Shown: positions 25,998 to 34,190 of the stretch, one piece after another | How the letters are laid out: the number at the start of each line of letters is the position of its first letter | Position numbering within the stretch: position 1 is the first letter of the stretch | Source: Sphingopyxis soli | GTDB lineage: Bacteria > Pseudomonadota > Alphaproteobacteria > Sphingomonadales > Sphingomonadaceae | Direction of reading: 5' to 3' | NCBI RefSeq assembly: GCF_018682675.1 | Contig: NZ_JAFMTR010000109.1 | Location: 22,964 to 86,963, forward strand | DNA length: 64,000 nt | Program-made: the position numbers and the translations under genes | The notes under the pieces: generated by a model | Told to the model about the DNA's origin: nothing | The model's input: only the letters and a program-made list of their open reading frames with translations | Database searches by the model: none

Positions 25998-27358
25998 ACA
26001 TTCCGGTGCGTCTCGACGCCGGCAGCGAGGCCGGTCCGCTCGCCCTCCCTGCACCGGCGGCGGATTTCACCGCGCCAAAGGTCGGGGGGTCGATGCGACT
26101 CGCGATGGTCGCGATCGGGCTGTTCGCCGTCGCCTTCGGTATCTGGAGCTGGGCGGCACCGCTCAACAGCGCCGCCATCGCCTCGGGCTTCCTCGAAGCG
26201 GCGGGCGGCGGGCGCCGCACCGTGCAGCATCTGGAAGGCGGCATCGTCAGCAAATTCCTGGTCGTCGAGGGGCAGCAGGTCCGCGCCGGCCAGCCGCTGG
26301 TGCTGCTCGACGCGACGCAGAACGACGCATCCGACGCCGCGCTGCGCTCCAGCTATTATGGCCTCCTCGCGCAGGACGCGCGGCTCACCGCCGAACGGCT
26401 GCGGCTCGACCGGATCAGTTACCCGGCCGAACTGCTCGCGGCCGCAAGCGATCCCGAGGTCAAGGAAATCATCGCCGCATCGAACGCCGAATTCATTTCG
26501 CGCCGCCGCGGGCTGTCCGAACAGTCGGCGATCCTGTCGCAGCGGATCAGTCAGGCGAACGCCGACATTCGCAGTGCGGGCGCGCAGATCGTGGCGCTCG
26601 GCGACCAGGCCAAATTGCTCGACGAAGAGGAAATGGGCGTAAACATGCTCGTCGACGAGGGGCTGGAGCGCAAGTCGCGCTTGCTCGCGCTGCAACGTCA
26701 GAAATCGGCGGTTGCCGGCGAACGCGGCAAGCTGACCAACAATATGGACCGGCTGCGCGACGCGATCGGCGAAACGCAGGCGCAGATGACGTCGCTGCGC
26801 GGACAGATGGTGCTCGACGCGGCGCAGCAGCAGCGCGAGGTTCAGCTCAAGATCGCCGAGGCGCGCGAGCAGCTCAAGGTCAGCACCGACGTCCGCAACC
26901 GCAAGCAGATCCTGGCCCCGATCGACGGACGAGTCGCGAACCTGCGGCTGATCACGCCGGGCGGCGTGCTGGGATCGGGGCAGCCGATCCTCGACATCGT
27001 CCCGACGTCGGAAAAAATCGTCGTATCGGCGCGGCTGCGTCCCACCGACATCGACATGGTCCATGCGGGACTGAAAGCGGAAGTGAAGCTGACGCCCTAC
27101 AAGGCGCGGGTGATCCCGAACCTGATCGGCACGGTGCGCGAGGTGAGCCCCGATGCGATCTACGACCAGGACGCGCACCAGCTATATTACAAGGTGATCG
27201 TCGAAATCTCTCCCGAGCAGCTCAAGCGCTATCCCGACGTGCGGCTCATGTCGGGGATGCCCGCCGAAGTGTTCATCGATCTCGGGTCCAGCTCGCTACT
27301 GCAATATCTCTTCCAGCCGATGATCGACAGCTTCAACCGATCGTTCCGGGAATCATGA
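25994..27358 (+). CDS. HlyD-family T1SS periplasmic adaptor (PrtE/RsaE type)
   Basis: The 454-aa membrane fusion protein has one N-terminal membrane anchor (about residues 36-55, LAMVAIGLFAVAFGIWSWAA). The lipoyl-type half-motif (GGRRTVQHLEGGIVSKFLVV) matches the HLEGGIV signature common in PrtE-like adaptors. A coiled-coil hairpin spans about 115-300, and the second half-motif is ILAPIDGRVANLRLITPGGV. Translation starts at GTG 25994 inside the stop of the ABC gene. With the ABC protein and the TolC at 21040-22650 it completes the second T1SS. Confidence 0.93.
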   Translation: MNIPVRLDAGSEAGPLALPAPAADFTAPKVGGSMRLAMVAIGLFAVAFGIWSWAAPLNSAAIASGFLEAAGGGRRTVQHLEGGIVSKFLVVEGQQVRAGQPLVLLDATQNDASDAALRSSYYGLLAQDARLTAERLRLDRISYPAELLAAASDPEVKEIIAASNAEFISRRRGLSEQSAILSQRISQANADIRSAGAQIVALGDQAKLLDEEEMGVNMLVDEGLERKSRLLALQRQKSAVAGERGKLTNNMDRLRDAIGETQAQMTSLRGQMVLDAAQQQREVQLKIAEAREQLKVSTDVRNRKQILAPIDGRVANLRLITPGGVLGSGQPILDIVPTSEKIVVSARLRPTDIDMVHAGLKAEVKLTPYKARVIPNLIGTVREVSPDAIYDQDAHQLYYKVIVEISPEQLKRYPDVRLMSGMPAEVFIDLGSSSLLQYLFQPMIDSFNRSFRES

Positions 27359-27413
27359 CCCGGGCGGCGGCAGCGGCCGGTGGCTAGCCGGCCGCGAAAG
27401 GGGGGAAAAACAG

Positions 27414-29480
27414 TTGTACGGTTACGGAATTCTGTTCCGGGGCGTCGGCTACGCCGTGCAGGGAACTGCACTGGGCGTCGCGGCCGCGATCGGGATCGGC
27501 GATTCCGCACCGCTGGACCCGCCGCCGCGGTTCACGCCCGACCTTCCGCGTCCGTCGCCGGCGATCGATCGGCCCTCTGTCGATCCGTCCGATACGGGTG
27601 GGCCGGGCGCGATTGCACTGTCGGCGACGCCGACGCGCGTCGGCCCGTTCCTGTTCGAACCGGTCGGCGCATTGCAGCCGCCACATCGCTGGCGGACTTC
27701 GGCGTCGCCCAGCCCGCCCGCGGATGCCCCGGCTGCGGTCGCAGCGGCGTCCGAAACGCTGGTCCACGCCGCGCCTCCGGCTGCGCCGGCCTTTGCGGCA
27801 CCCGATCTGCCGCAGCCTCCGCCCCCGGCCGCCACATCCCCCGAGCTCCCCGTCCCGGCCCTCCTCCCCGCTGCTCTCCCACTTCCCGCCGCCATCGTCC
27901 TTGCCGCTCCGGCGGCGGACAGCGCGCCTTCGGGCGCGGTGCCCCTGGCCGATGCCCCCTTTGCAGCCGAACAGGAAGCGCACGCCATGGACGCGGGATT
28001 TCCGGCTTTTGACGCCGATATATCCGCCGTGTCCTGGCTCGGCGATCAGGGGACACAGCGACAGGCGCTCGCCGCGCCGCCCGACCTGGAGCGGCCCGGC
28101 GGCGAAGCCTGCCCCGAAACAGCCTGCGGGCCCGACGGCGGCAATGGCCCAAGCTCGCTGATCCCCGACAGCGCGGGCGGCGTCTCCCCGATGCATGCGC
28201 CGCTTCTCGATCTGCCGGCGGGGCATGGCGAGGGGGGCGTGACGCTCGCCGCGGCAGCGCCGCGGCCCGAGGCGTCCGAACTCGGTCAAAGCGCCCCTGC
28301 CGCCGAGGCGCCGCCGCCCGAAATCGGCCCCGAGGGCAGCACGGTAGAAGGCGAGGCACAGGCCAAGGAAGTCGACCTGCTGAGCCCCGAACCGCTACCG
28401 CGCGGCGGGCTGGCGCTGTCGGGCGGCTATTCGTCGATCGAGGGGCCGGTCGGATCGATCAAGCTGTCGCGCACCAATATCAGTGGCCCCGGCCGCGACA
28501 TCACCGCACTGTTCCGCTATTCGGACATCCAGACACAGGCCGAGGTCGGTTATTCCGACGCCAATTTCATGGGCAGCCGCTTCGCCTTCGCGCCGACCCT
28601 GTTCTGGTCGCGCTCGTCGGCGATCGGGTTCGGCAGCGACAAGCAATCCTCCGAATTCCGGCAGGATGCGCGCGGCGCGAATATATTGATCGGCAAGGCG
28701 ATCAAGGGCGGCTTTCGTGCGACCGCGAACTATCGCTTCGCGAAAGAGAATTTCCGCATCAAGGACAAGGATACCGTCTGCGATCCGGCACTGCTCGGCG
28801 GCGCCTTCTGCAACGCGCTCGGCCGCTCGCGCAGCTCGATCCTCAGCCTCGCGCTCAGCCTCGACCGGCGCAACAGCGCGGTCGATCCGACGCGCGGTTT
28901 CCAGGTCCGCATCGTGCAGGATCTCGCCGGACCGGGCGGCACATCGCGCTATGCCAAATGGCGGATCGGCGGCACCGCCTACGCAGGCCTCGGCAGCGAC
29001 CTCGTCCTCTCGCTCGGGGTCGAGGGCGGGTTCCTGACCTCGCTCGGCGGGCGCGAGGTGCCGCTGTTCGACCGCTTCTACATCGGCGGCAATGCGATGC
29101 GGGGTTTCGATCTGCGCGGCCTCGGCCCCAAGGTCGTGCCGACCGCCGCGGCGCCGGGCGAAACCACCGCGATCGGCGGTCGCGCATACTATGTCGCGCG
29201 TTTCGAGGTGTCGGTCCGGCCGGGCGCAGGGACGAACCGCTTCGGCATCACCCCCAGCCTGTTCGTCGACGCCGGATCGGTGTTCGGCGCGCGCAAGTCC
29301 GACCTCGCGCCCGGCGAAATGCTGATCGGCAATTCAGCCAAGCCGCGGGTCGCGGTCGGCATCGGCGTGTCGCTCAACACGCCGGGCGGCAAGTTCCGCA
29401 TCAATTTCGCCGAACCGGTCGTGCGGCAGGAAGGCGACCGCTCGAAGCGCTTCTCGATTTCCTTCGGTACGGCTTTTTAG
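27414..29480 (+). CDS. Omp85/BamA-type outer-membrane beta-barrel with Pro/Ala-rich N-terminus, no visible POTRA
   Basis: This 688-aa protein has two parts. Residues about 1-310 are Pro/Ala-rich low-complexity sequence after a hydrophobic start (GVAAAIGIG). Residues about 315-688 form a 16-strand-like surface-antigen barrel (PF01103) with the Omp85 signature GGNAMRGFDLRGLGP and a C-terminal aromatic residue (ISFGTAF) as in outer-membrane beta-signals. POTRA domains, which normally precede such barrels in BamA, TamA or TpsB proteins, are not recognisable. The start is TTG 27414, preceded by AAGGGGGG; no better start is seen. It lies 55 bp after hlyD in the same direction and probably belongs to the operon. 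A role in inserting or anchoring the exported surface proteins is speculation. Confidence 0.75.
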   Translation: MYGYGILFRGVGYAVQGTALGVAAAIGIGDSAPLDPPPRFTPDLPRPSPAIDRPSVDPSDTGGPGAIALSATPTRVGPFLFEPVGALQPPHRWRTSASPSPPADAPAAVAAASETLVHAAPPAAPAFAAPDLPQPPPPAATSPELPVPALLPAALPLPAAIVLAAPAADSAPSGAVPLADAPFAAEQEAHAMDAGFPAFDADISAVSWLGDQGTQRQALAAPPDLERPGGEACPETACGPDGGNGPSSLIPDSAGGVSPMHAPLLDLPAGHGEGGVTLAAAAPRPEASELGQSAPAAEAPPPEIGPEGSTVEGEAQAKEVDLLSPEPLPRGGLALSGGYSSIEGPVGSIKLSRTNISGPGRDITALFRYSDIQTQAEVGYSDANFMGSRFAFAPTLFWSRSSAIGFGSDKQSSEFRQDARGANILIGKAIKGGFRATANYRFAKENFRIKDKDTVCDPALLGGAFCNALGRSRSSILSLALSLDRRNSAVDPTRGFQVRIVQDLAGPGGTSRYAKWRIGGTAYAGLGSDLVLSLGVEGGFLTSLGGREVPLFDRFYIGGNAMRGFDLRGLGPKVVPTAAAPGETTAIGGRAYYVARFEVSVRPGAGTNRFGITPSLFVDAGSVFGARKSDLAPGEMLIGNSAKPRVAVGIGVSLNTPGGKFRINFAEPVVRQEGDRSKRFSISFGTAF

Positions 29481-29580
29481 CGTCGCGACGGGCAAAGGTA
29501 CGGCTGTTCGCGCAGAGCGAGGTCGTTGCGCCAGGCCACCGCTATCATTAGCAAGGCGACCCAACGGACAGGAGACCGGG

Positions 29581-30414
29581 ATGCCCACCGCCAAACTTGC
29601 CGCCATGCTGCTGCTGACGCTGCAGGCCGGATCGACGCCCGCCCCGCCCGCGGCGGTACCCGACCCCCGCCGCCCGGCGCCGACCTTCGACACCGTCGCG
29701 CCGGCGCTGCCCGAACTGAAACACCCCGCGGTGCTGATCGTCAGCAAGACCAACGGCTATCGCCACGACAGCATTGCCCAGGCGGTGCCCGCGATCGAAA
29801 AACTGGTGAAGGCGCGCGGCTGGAGCAGCTTCGCGACCGAGAACGCCGCGGTGTTCAATCCAGAGAGCCTGGCCAAGTTCGACGTCATCGTCTTCGCCAA
29901 TGCCAGCGGCGACATCTATACCCCCGAGCAGCGCGCCGCCCTTCGGGCGTTCATCGCGCGCGGCGGCGGTTTCGTCGGCCTCCACAGCGCGGGTGACGGC
30001 AGCCACCCCGACTGGTTCGTCCGGATGCGCGGCAACGGCAATTTCATCGGCCACCCGGGCGGCGCCGACCAGTTCCAGGCGGCGTGGCTGAGCGTCAAGG
30101 GGCGCGGCCATCCCGCGACCCGGCACCTGCCCGAACGCTGGCGCTGGACCGACGAATATTACAGCTGGGACGCCCCGCCCGCCGCCGACGCGCATGTGGT
30201 AGCGTGGCTCGACGAGGGCACGCTGCGGCTCGATCCGAAACTGCGGATGGGCGACGGCCATGCGCTGATCTGGTGGCGCTGCGAGGGCCGTGCGCGCATC
30301 TTCTACTCGGCGCTCGGCCACCGCGCCGAGGCATGGCGCGACGCGACGCACCTGCAGATGGTCAACGGCGCGATCGGCTGGGCGGCGCGCAAGGAAGGAA
30401 CGGGCTGCAACTAG
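29581..30414 (+). CDS. ThuA-domain protein, exported
   Basis: The 277-aa protein has an N-terminal hydrophobic segment (MPTAKLAAMLLLTLQAG), a Pro-rich linker and a ThuA/class-I glutamine-amidotransferase-like fold (about residues 48-265). Typical stretches are VLIVSKTNGYRHDSI, FDVIVFANASGDIYT, GGGFVGLHSAGDG and WWRCEGRARIFYSALGHRAE. ThuA-like proteins are linked to sugar utilisation, but the reaction is not established and no catalytic Cys nucleophile is apparent. AGGAG precedes ATG 29581. It is monocistronic and convergent with the N-acetyltransferase gene; the 30411-30428 palindrome spans both stops. Confidence 0.85.
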   Translation: MPTAKLAAMLLLTLQAGSTPAPPAAVPDPRRPAPTFDTVAPALPELKHPAVLIVSKTNGYRHDSIAQAVPAIEKLVKARGWSSFATENAAVFNPESLAKFDVIVFANASGDIYTPEQRAALRAFIARGGGFVGLHSAGDGSHPDWFVRMRGNGNFIGHPGGADQFQAAWLSVKGRGHPATRHLPERWRWTDEYYSWDAPPAADAHVVAWLDEGTLRLDPKLRMGDGHALIWWRCEGRARIFYSALGHRAEAWRDATHLQMVNGAIGWAARKEGTGCN

Positions 30415-30428
30415 GGTCCTGACCCTAG
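30411..30428. repeat. Perfect palindrome spanning two convergent stop codons
   Basis: CTAGGGTC-CT-GACCCTAG supplies the TAG of the ThuA gene (30412-30414) and, on the other strand, the TAG of the acetyltransferase gene (30425-30427). It could form a small hairpin at both mRNA ends. No T-run is present. Confidence 0.4.
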
Positions 30429-31333
30429 GCGACGACCTCCGCCGTCGCCGCGCGCTCGATGACCCGGCGCCAGCCCGGTTCGGGGATCAGCAGAAAGATC
30501 TCGCGCAGCGCCGCCTCGATCGCATCGGCCGACAGGTGGCGTTGATCGATGCCGCCGTCGGCGCGGCGGATCGTCAGCCGGTTGTCGCGCAGGCCGTACC
30601 GCGCCTCGTCCGTCGTCCGTGCCGCAATTAGCTGGTGGCGGAAATGCGAGGCGGGATGCTGCGATGTGTACCAGTTGCCGACCTCGTAATCGATCGCGGG
30701 CGCGGGCGCATCTTCAAGGTCGTACAGCACCCGCCACTCGTCCGCGACCGCGGCCTCGACGCGGTGGCCGCCGCCGTGCGGCGTGACGCGATAGGTTTCG
30801 TGCCGCGTCGGCTGCGCCGCGCCGGGCAGGTCCATGGCCAGCGGCTGCGGCGGCACCGTCGCGCCGAAGCCGACGTCGACCAGCCACGGCCGTCCGTCGA
30901 GCCTGACGCGGATGGTCATGTGGGTGCGCGGGGTCGCCGGAGCGTCGTCGGGCAGCATCCAGCGCACCCGCCCGATCAACCCCTCGGCGTCGAAACCCAG
31001 TTCGGAGAGGACGCGAAGGAACAGCGCATTCTGCTCGAAGCAATAGCCGCCGCGCCCACGGTCGACCAGCTTCGCCTCGATCGCCTCGGGGGCAATGTCG
31101 ACCCCCGCGCCGGTGAGCGCGTCGAAGGATTCGAACGGAATCGCGGCCTGGTGCGCGGCCTGGAGCCATGCAAGCCCCTCCTGCGTCGGCGCAGGCCGTC
31201 TGGCGAGCCCGATGCGCGCCAGATAGCGCGACAGGAAGGATGGCCGTCCCGCACCGTCTTCGGGGCGATCTTCGGCCGGAAGCGGCGGCTGGCTGTGGTG
31301 CAACATCGGCAAAGGCTCCTCGAAACGAATCAT
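30425..31333 (-). CDS. nat: Arylamine N-acetyltransferase (NAT)
   Basis: The 302-aa enzyme would transfer acetyl from acetyl-CoA to arylamines or hydrazines in the cytoplasm. The NAT triad is present: Cys98 in RGRGGYCFEQN, His138 in PRTHMTI and Asp153 in LVDVGFG (numbered from ATG 31333). An N-terminal extension of about 30 residues precedes the normal family start (SFLSRYLARIGL). ATG 31333 has AAGGG 7 bp upstream. ATG 31306, with AGGAG 9 bp upstream, is an equally plausible start; the TTG at 31357 is less likely. A 7-2-7 palindrome at 31353-31368 sits just upstream and may be a MerR/SoxR-type operator. Confidence 0.9.
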   Translation of the reverse strand: MIRFEEPLPMLHHSQPPLPAEDRPEDGAGRPSFLSRYLARIGLARRPAPTQEGLAWLQAAHQAAIPFESFDALTGAGVDIAPEAIEAKLVDRGRGGYCFEQNALFLRVLSELGFDAEGLIGRVRWMLPDDAPATPRTHMTIRVRLDGRPWLVDVGFGATVPPQPLAMDLPGAAQPTRHETYRVTPHGGGHRVEAAVADEWRVLYDLEDAPAPAIDYEVGNWYTSQHPASHFRHQLIAARTTDEARYGLRDNRLTIRRADGGIDQRHLSADAIEAALREIFLLIPEPGWRRVIERAATAEVVA

Positions 31334-31352
31334 CTGCCGACCCTTGTGAAAG

Positions 31353-31368
31353 CTCAACCAAGGTTGAG
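31353..31368. promoter_or_regulatory. MerR/SoxR-like palindromic operator upstream of nat
   Basis: CTCAACC-AA-GGTTGAG is a perfect inverted repeat 20 bp before the chosen nat start. Its arms resemble SoxR-class sites (CCTCAA...TTGAGG). On the minus strand a TTGATC hexamer abuts the dyad, but I could not find a convincing -10. No MerR gene is in the window. Confidence 0.45.
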
Positions 31369-31491
31369 ATCAAGACAAAGAGGAGGATTCCCCCGATCGC
31401 CTAATCCATCATTATATGAGGGGGTTACTCATTGCCATCGCGCATCGGCTGGGGCACATTGTCCGCTGCAACATAAACGTCAGGAGACCCC

Positions 31492-32337
31492 ATGACCGCC
31501 CTACGCCTTGCCGCTGCGTTCGCCCCCGTTGCCCTGCTGCTCACCGCCACGCCCGTCCGCGCCGCGACCTGCGAGGAAGCCTTTGTGAAAAAGGGCAATG
31601 CGATCACCGGGCTTCGCTTCACGGCCGCGGTAACCGTCGCCGACCTGCCGCCCGCGGTCGCGATCGGCCAGATGCGCGGAATCGCCGCGGGCAAGGGCTA
31701 TGACATCATGGCCGATGAGGCCGAGTTCGGGTCGATGCTGATCGAACAGCCGATGACCGGCGGCGCGCGCGCCTTTCCGATCCAGATCACCGCCACGCAG
31801 ACCGGCGGTATCGGCACGGTCGTGATGGAGGCCAAGCTGCGCGCCGGCCAGTCGACGAAGACCGAGCTGGCGATGGCCGAAATGTGCGGCATGCTGAACG
31901 CGATCAAGGGCGGAAAGGCGGGTGCAGCCGCCGCGAAGAAGGGCGCGACCGCGACGACCGTCGCCGCCGCCCCGGTCAAGATCAGCGCGCTCGGCCTGTC
32001 GCAGCAAGTGTCGAAGGACACCGAGCGCAACGCCGCGGGCGTGTTGACGCGGTACAAGGGCAAGCAGTTCACCGTCGACGGCACCGTCGCCTATGTCACC
32101 AAGGACGGCAATGCCTTCCGCATCGGCTACAAGGTTCCGAACCCTTGGGAACAGGCGATCCGCCTGCCCAACCAGGCGCCGTTCAAGACCGACATCGTCT
32201 GCTATATGGCACCGGGCCAGGCCGCCTATTCGCTCCAGCTCAAGCCCGACAAGGCGATCAAGCTGACGGGCACCGTCGAGGATTTCGACGAGTATAAGCA
32301 TGTCCTCTGGCTCAAGGATTGCCGACCGGCCCAATAG
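31492..32337 (+). CDS. Exported protein with C-terminal OB-fold-like domain, function unknown
   Basis: The 281-aa protein has a clear signal peptide (residues 1-24, LLLTATPVRA|ATCEEAF). An N-terminal domain of unknown family spans about 25-135 with two Cys (TCEEA and EMCGML) that could pair. An Ala/Lys-rich linker follows (about 140-160). The C-terminal region (about 165-281) resembles tRNA_anti-like OB folds (RYKGKQFTVDGTVAYVTKDG, AIKLTGTVEDFDEYKHVLWL) and carries two more Cys (IVCYM, LKDCRP). AGGAG lies 5 bp before ATG 31492. It is monocistronic, with no operon partner that suggests a role. Confidence 0.75.
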   Translation: MTALRLAAAFAPVALLLTATPVRAATCEEAFVKKGNAITGLRFTAAVTVADLPPAVAIGQMRGIAAGKGYDIMADEAEFGSMLIEQPMTGGARAFPIQITATQTGGIGTVVMEAKLRAGQSTKTELAMAEMCGMLNAIKGGKAGAAAAKKGATATTVAAAPVKISALGLSQQVSKDTERNAAGVLTRYKGKQFTVDGTVAYVTKDGNAFRIGYKVPNPWEQAIRLPNQAPFKTDIVCYMAPGQAAYSLQLKPDKAIKLTGTVEDFDEYKHVLWLKDCRPAQ

Positions 32338-32395
32338 CGCGGCGGAGGGAGCGTCCGATGCGGGGCGCCCCGCAGCGACGCGGGGCGATCGAACG

Positions 32396-32803
32396 TTACG
32401 ACTTGGTGCGTGCAGGCTTCGCAAGATTCGCTTCGACCGCGCCGCGAACAAGCGCCCTGAACGCCGCGGCATCGACCCCGTCGCCTTCGAACAGATCGAT
32501 CGCACGCCGGACATTGCCGTCGAGGCTCGCATTGAACAGGCGCGCCGGATCGTCGATCGCCGCCCCCTTGGCGAAGGTCAGCTTGACCTTGTCCTTGTAG
32601 GTTTCGCCGGTGCACAGCACCCCCGCATGCTCCCATGTCGGCACCCCGCCGGGATTGGTCGGCTTGCGCCACTTGACCGTTTCGACGACGTCGGGATCGG
32701 CCTCGCGGATCAGGGCGCGGAGCTTCGCCAGCGTCGCGCCGCGCCAGTCGCCAAGCGACGCGATCTTGGCATCGATCAGCGCCGAGGGATCTTCGTCAGA
32801 CAT
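32396..32803 (-). CDS. DUF1801-family protein
   Basis: This 135-aa cytoplasmic protein matches the DUF1801 fold: LIREADPDVVETVKWRKPT, then TWEHAGVLCTGETYKDKVKL and NASLDGNVRRAIDLFEGDGV. Members are small single-domain proteins without an established reaction. GGAGAG precedes the start. The gene stands alone between two rightward genes. Confidence 0.85.
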   Translation of the reverse strand: MSDEDPSALIDAKIASLGDWRGATLAKLRALIREADPDVVETVKWRKPTNPGGVPTWEHAGVLCTGETYKDKVKLTFAKGAAIDDPARLFNASLDGNVRRAIDLFEGDGVDAAAFRALVRGAVEANLAKPARTKS

Positions 32804-32972
32804 CCAAATCTCTCCTCACATCTGCTCGCCCGACAGCAATGGTACCTTTTCCGTCATCGCCTCGGCCCGGTAGCGTCGTGCCGACGATGACATGGCGGGC
32901 GCAACGATGCTAGGCTGCGATTCGCGCACCGCCGTGTCCGCTATCGGAAATTCGTGTTTCAGGGGGAAAGCC

Positions 32973-33527
32973 ATGACCATCCGCCGTTTGACGATATGCC
33001 TGCCCGCCGTGGCGCTGATGCTCGCCGCCTGCGGCGAAAAGGCCGGGGAGATGCCCGCGGGCGCCGCCACGACGACAGCTCAGGCCGCCCCGCAACCGAC
33101 GCCTGCCCCCGCGCCCGCAACCGCCGCCGCAAAACCGGCCGAGACGCCCTCGCCGCTGCCACCGACGGCCGGGTCGAAGCTCGCCTCCTATGTTGGGAAA
33201 TATCCGTTCGACAAGGTCGACGGCGTCGCGTGGAACGACCATGCGCTCGTCAAGGCGGGCATCGCAGCCAGCGTCAAGGACAAGGCGGCGCTGAAAGCGA
33301 TCACCACGCTCGATGGTCCGGCGGGCCCGATCGAGATGCGCGGCGGCAAGGTCATGTCGTGGGCGTGCGAGGCGCATAATTGCGGCCCGCATCAATGGGC
33401 GGTGCTGGTCGACCCGCGCACCGGCGCGACCGACGTCTGCTATTATGACGAGGAAGCCGACGCCGCGAAATCGCGCTGGTTCCTGTCGACGGGCCAGGAG
33501 GAAAAACGCGACGGCAACTGCCAGTAG
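32973..33527 (+). CDS. Lipoprotein of unknown function
   Basis: The 184-aa protein carries a lipoprotein signal (MTIRRLTICLPAVALMLAAC with lipobox LAAC) followed by an Ala/Pro/Thr-rich linker (about residues 27-65), typical of a tether from membrane to a periplasmic domain. The folded part (about 68-184) has YVGKYPFDKVDGVAWND, SWACEAHNCGPHQWAVLVD and DVCYYDEE, with paired Cys. I recognise no named family. ATG 32973 is chosen because AGGGGGAAAG precedes it and it begins the signal sequence; the frame is open upstream. Confidence 0.75.
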   Translation: MTIRRLTICLPAVALMLAACGEKAGEMPAGAATTTAQAAPQPTPAPAPATAAAKPAETPSPLPPTAGSKLASYVGKYPFDKVDGVAWNDHALVKAGIAASVKDKAALKAITTLDGPAGPIEMRGGKVMSWACEAHNCGPHQWAVLVDPRTGATDVCYYDEEADAAKSRWFLSTGQEEKRDGNCQ

Positions 33528-33605
33528 CGCGCGCTCCCGCGATGATTCGACTCTTACGCCCAATGAGAACATAATAGGAACATTGCCCGATTCGGAGGAA
33601 AACCG

Positions 33606-34190
33606 ATGACGCCGATGTTCCGCTATTTCCCGGGCTTTCAGGTTCCGGCCGACCGCGCCGGCTGGCTCGCGCGCCAATTGCCGCCGGTGGCGGGAGACCT
33701 GTTCGCCGGATTGAAGCCGCAGAATTACCACCTCACGCTCTGCACCATCGACGAAACCGCGGCGCCGCATCCCTTCCTGCGCCAGCGCGTCGCCAAGGCG
33801 TTCGAGGCCGGGCTGCCCGCCGCAGCGGCGATCCCCTTCGGCCGCATCGTCAGCAAGGACGCCGGCGCCGAACTAACCACCGTCGGAAGCATCGCCGGCA
33901 TCCGCCAGCTTTACGAGGCGATCGTCGCGCTGCTCGCGCCGGAGGGGATCGAGCCCCGGTATCGTCAGTCGGGCCTGCGCCCGCACGTCACGCTGGGCGT
34001 TGGCCGACACCCGTTCGATCCGGTCCAGGTCGCCTGGCACTGGATCCCGCGCGAGCTCGCCCTGATCGAAAGCCATGTCGGCCACAGCCGCCATCGCGTC
34101 CTCCAAAGCTGGTCGCTGCTTGCTCCGGCGCAGGGCGCGTTCGACTTCATGGCCGACGAACTGCCGTCGCCGCTTCGCCGCGCGGCCTAG
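33606..34190 (+). CDS. 2'-5' RNA ligase/cyclic phosphodiesterase-family protein (LigT-like)
   Basis: This 194-aa protein has the two HxT motifs of the 2H phosphoesterase family: HLT at 42-44 (NYHLTLCTID) and HVT at 127-129 (LRPHVTLGVG). Such enzymes hydrolyse 2',3'-cyclic phosphates or make 2'-5' RNA bonds; the substrate here is unknown. GGAGG precedes ATG 33606. Its TAG stop shares the bases CTAG with the stop of the convergent osmC-like gene. Confidence 0.88.
   Translation: MTPMFRYFPGFQVPADRAGWLARQLPPVAGDLFAGLKPQNYHLTLCTIDETAAPHPFLRQRVAKAFEAGLPAAAAIPFGRIVSKDAGAELTTVGSIAGIRQLYEAIVALLAPEGIEPRYRQSGLRPHVTLGVGRHPFDPVQVAWHWIPRELALIESHVGHSRHRVLQSWSLLAPAQGAFDFMADELPSPLRRAA

Noticed and set aside
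24093..26054. 653-codon minus-strand frame opposite the ABC gene of module B
   Set aside because: Arg/Asp/His-rich shadow of a certain coding sequence with all ABC motifs.
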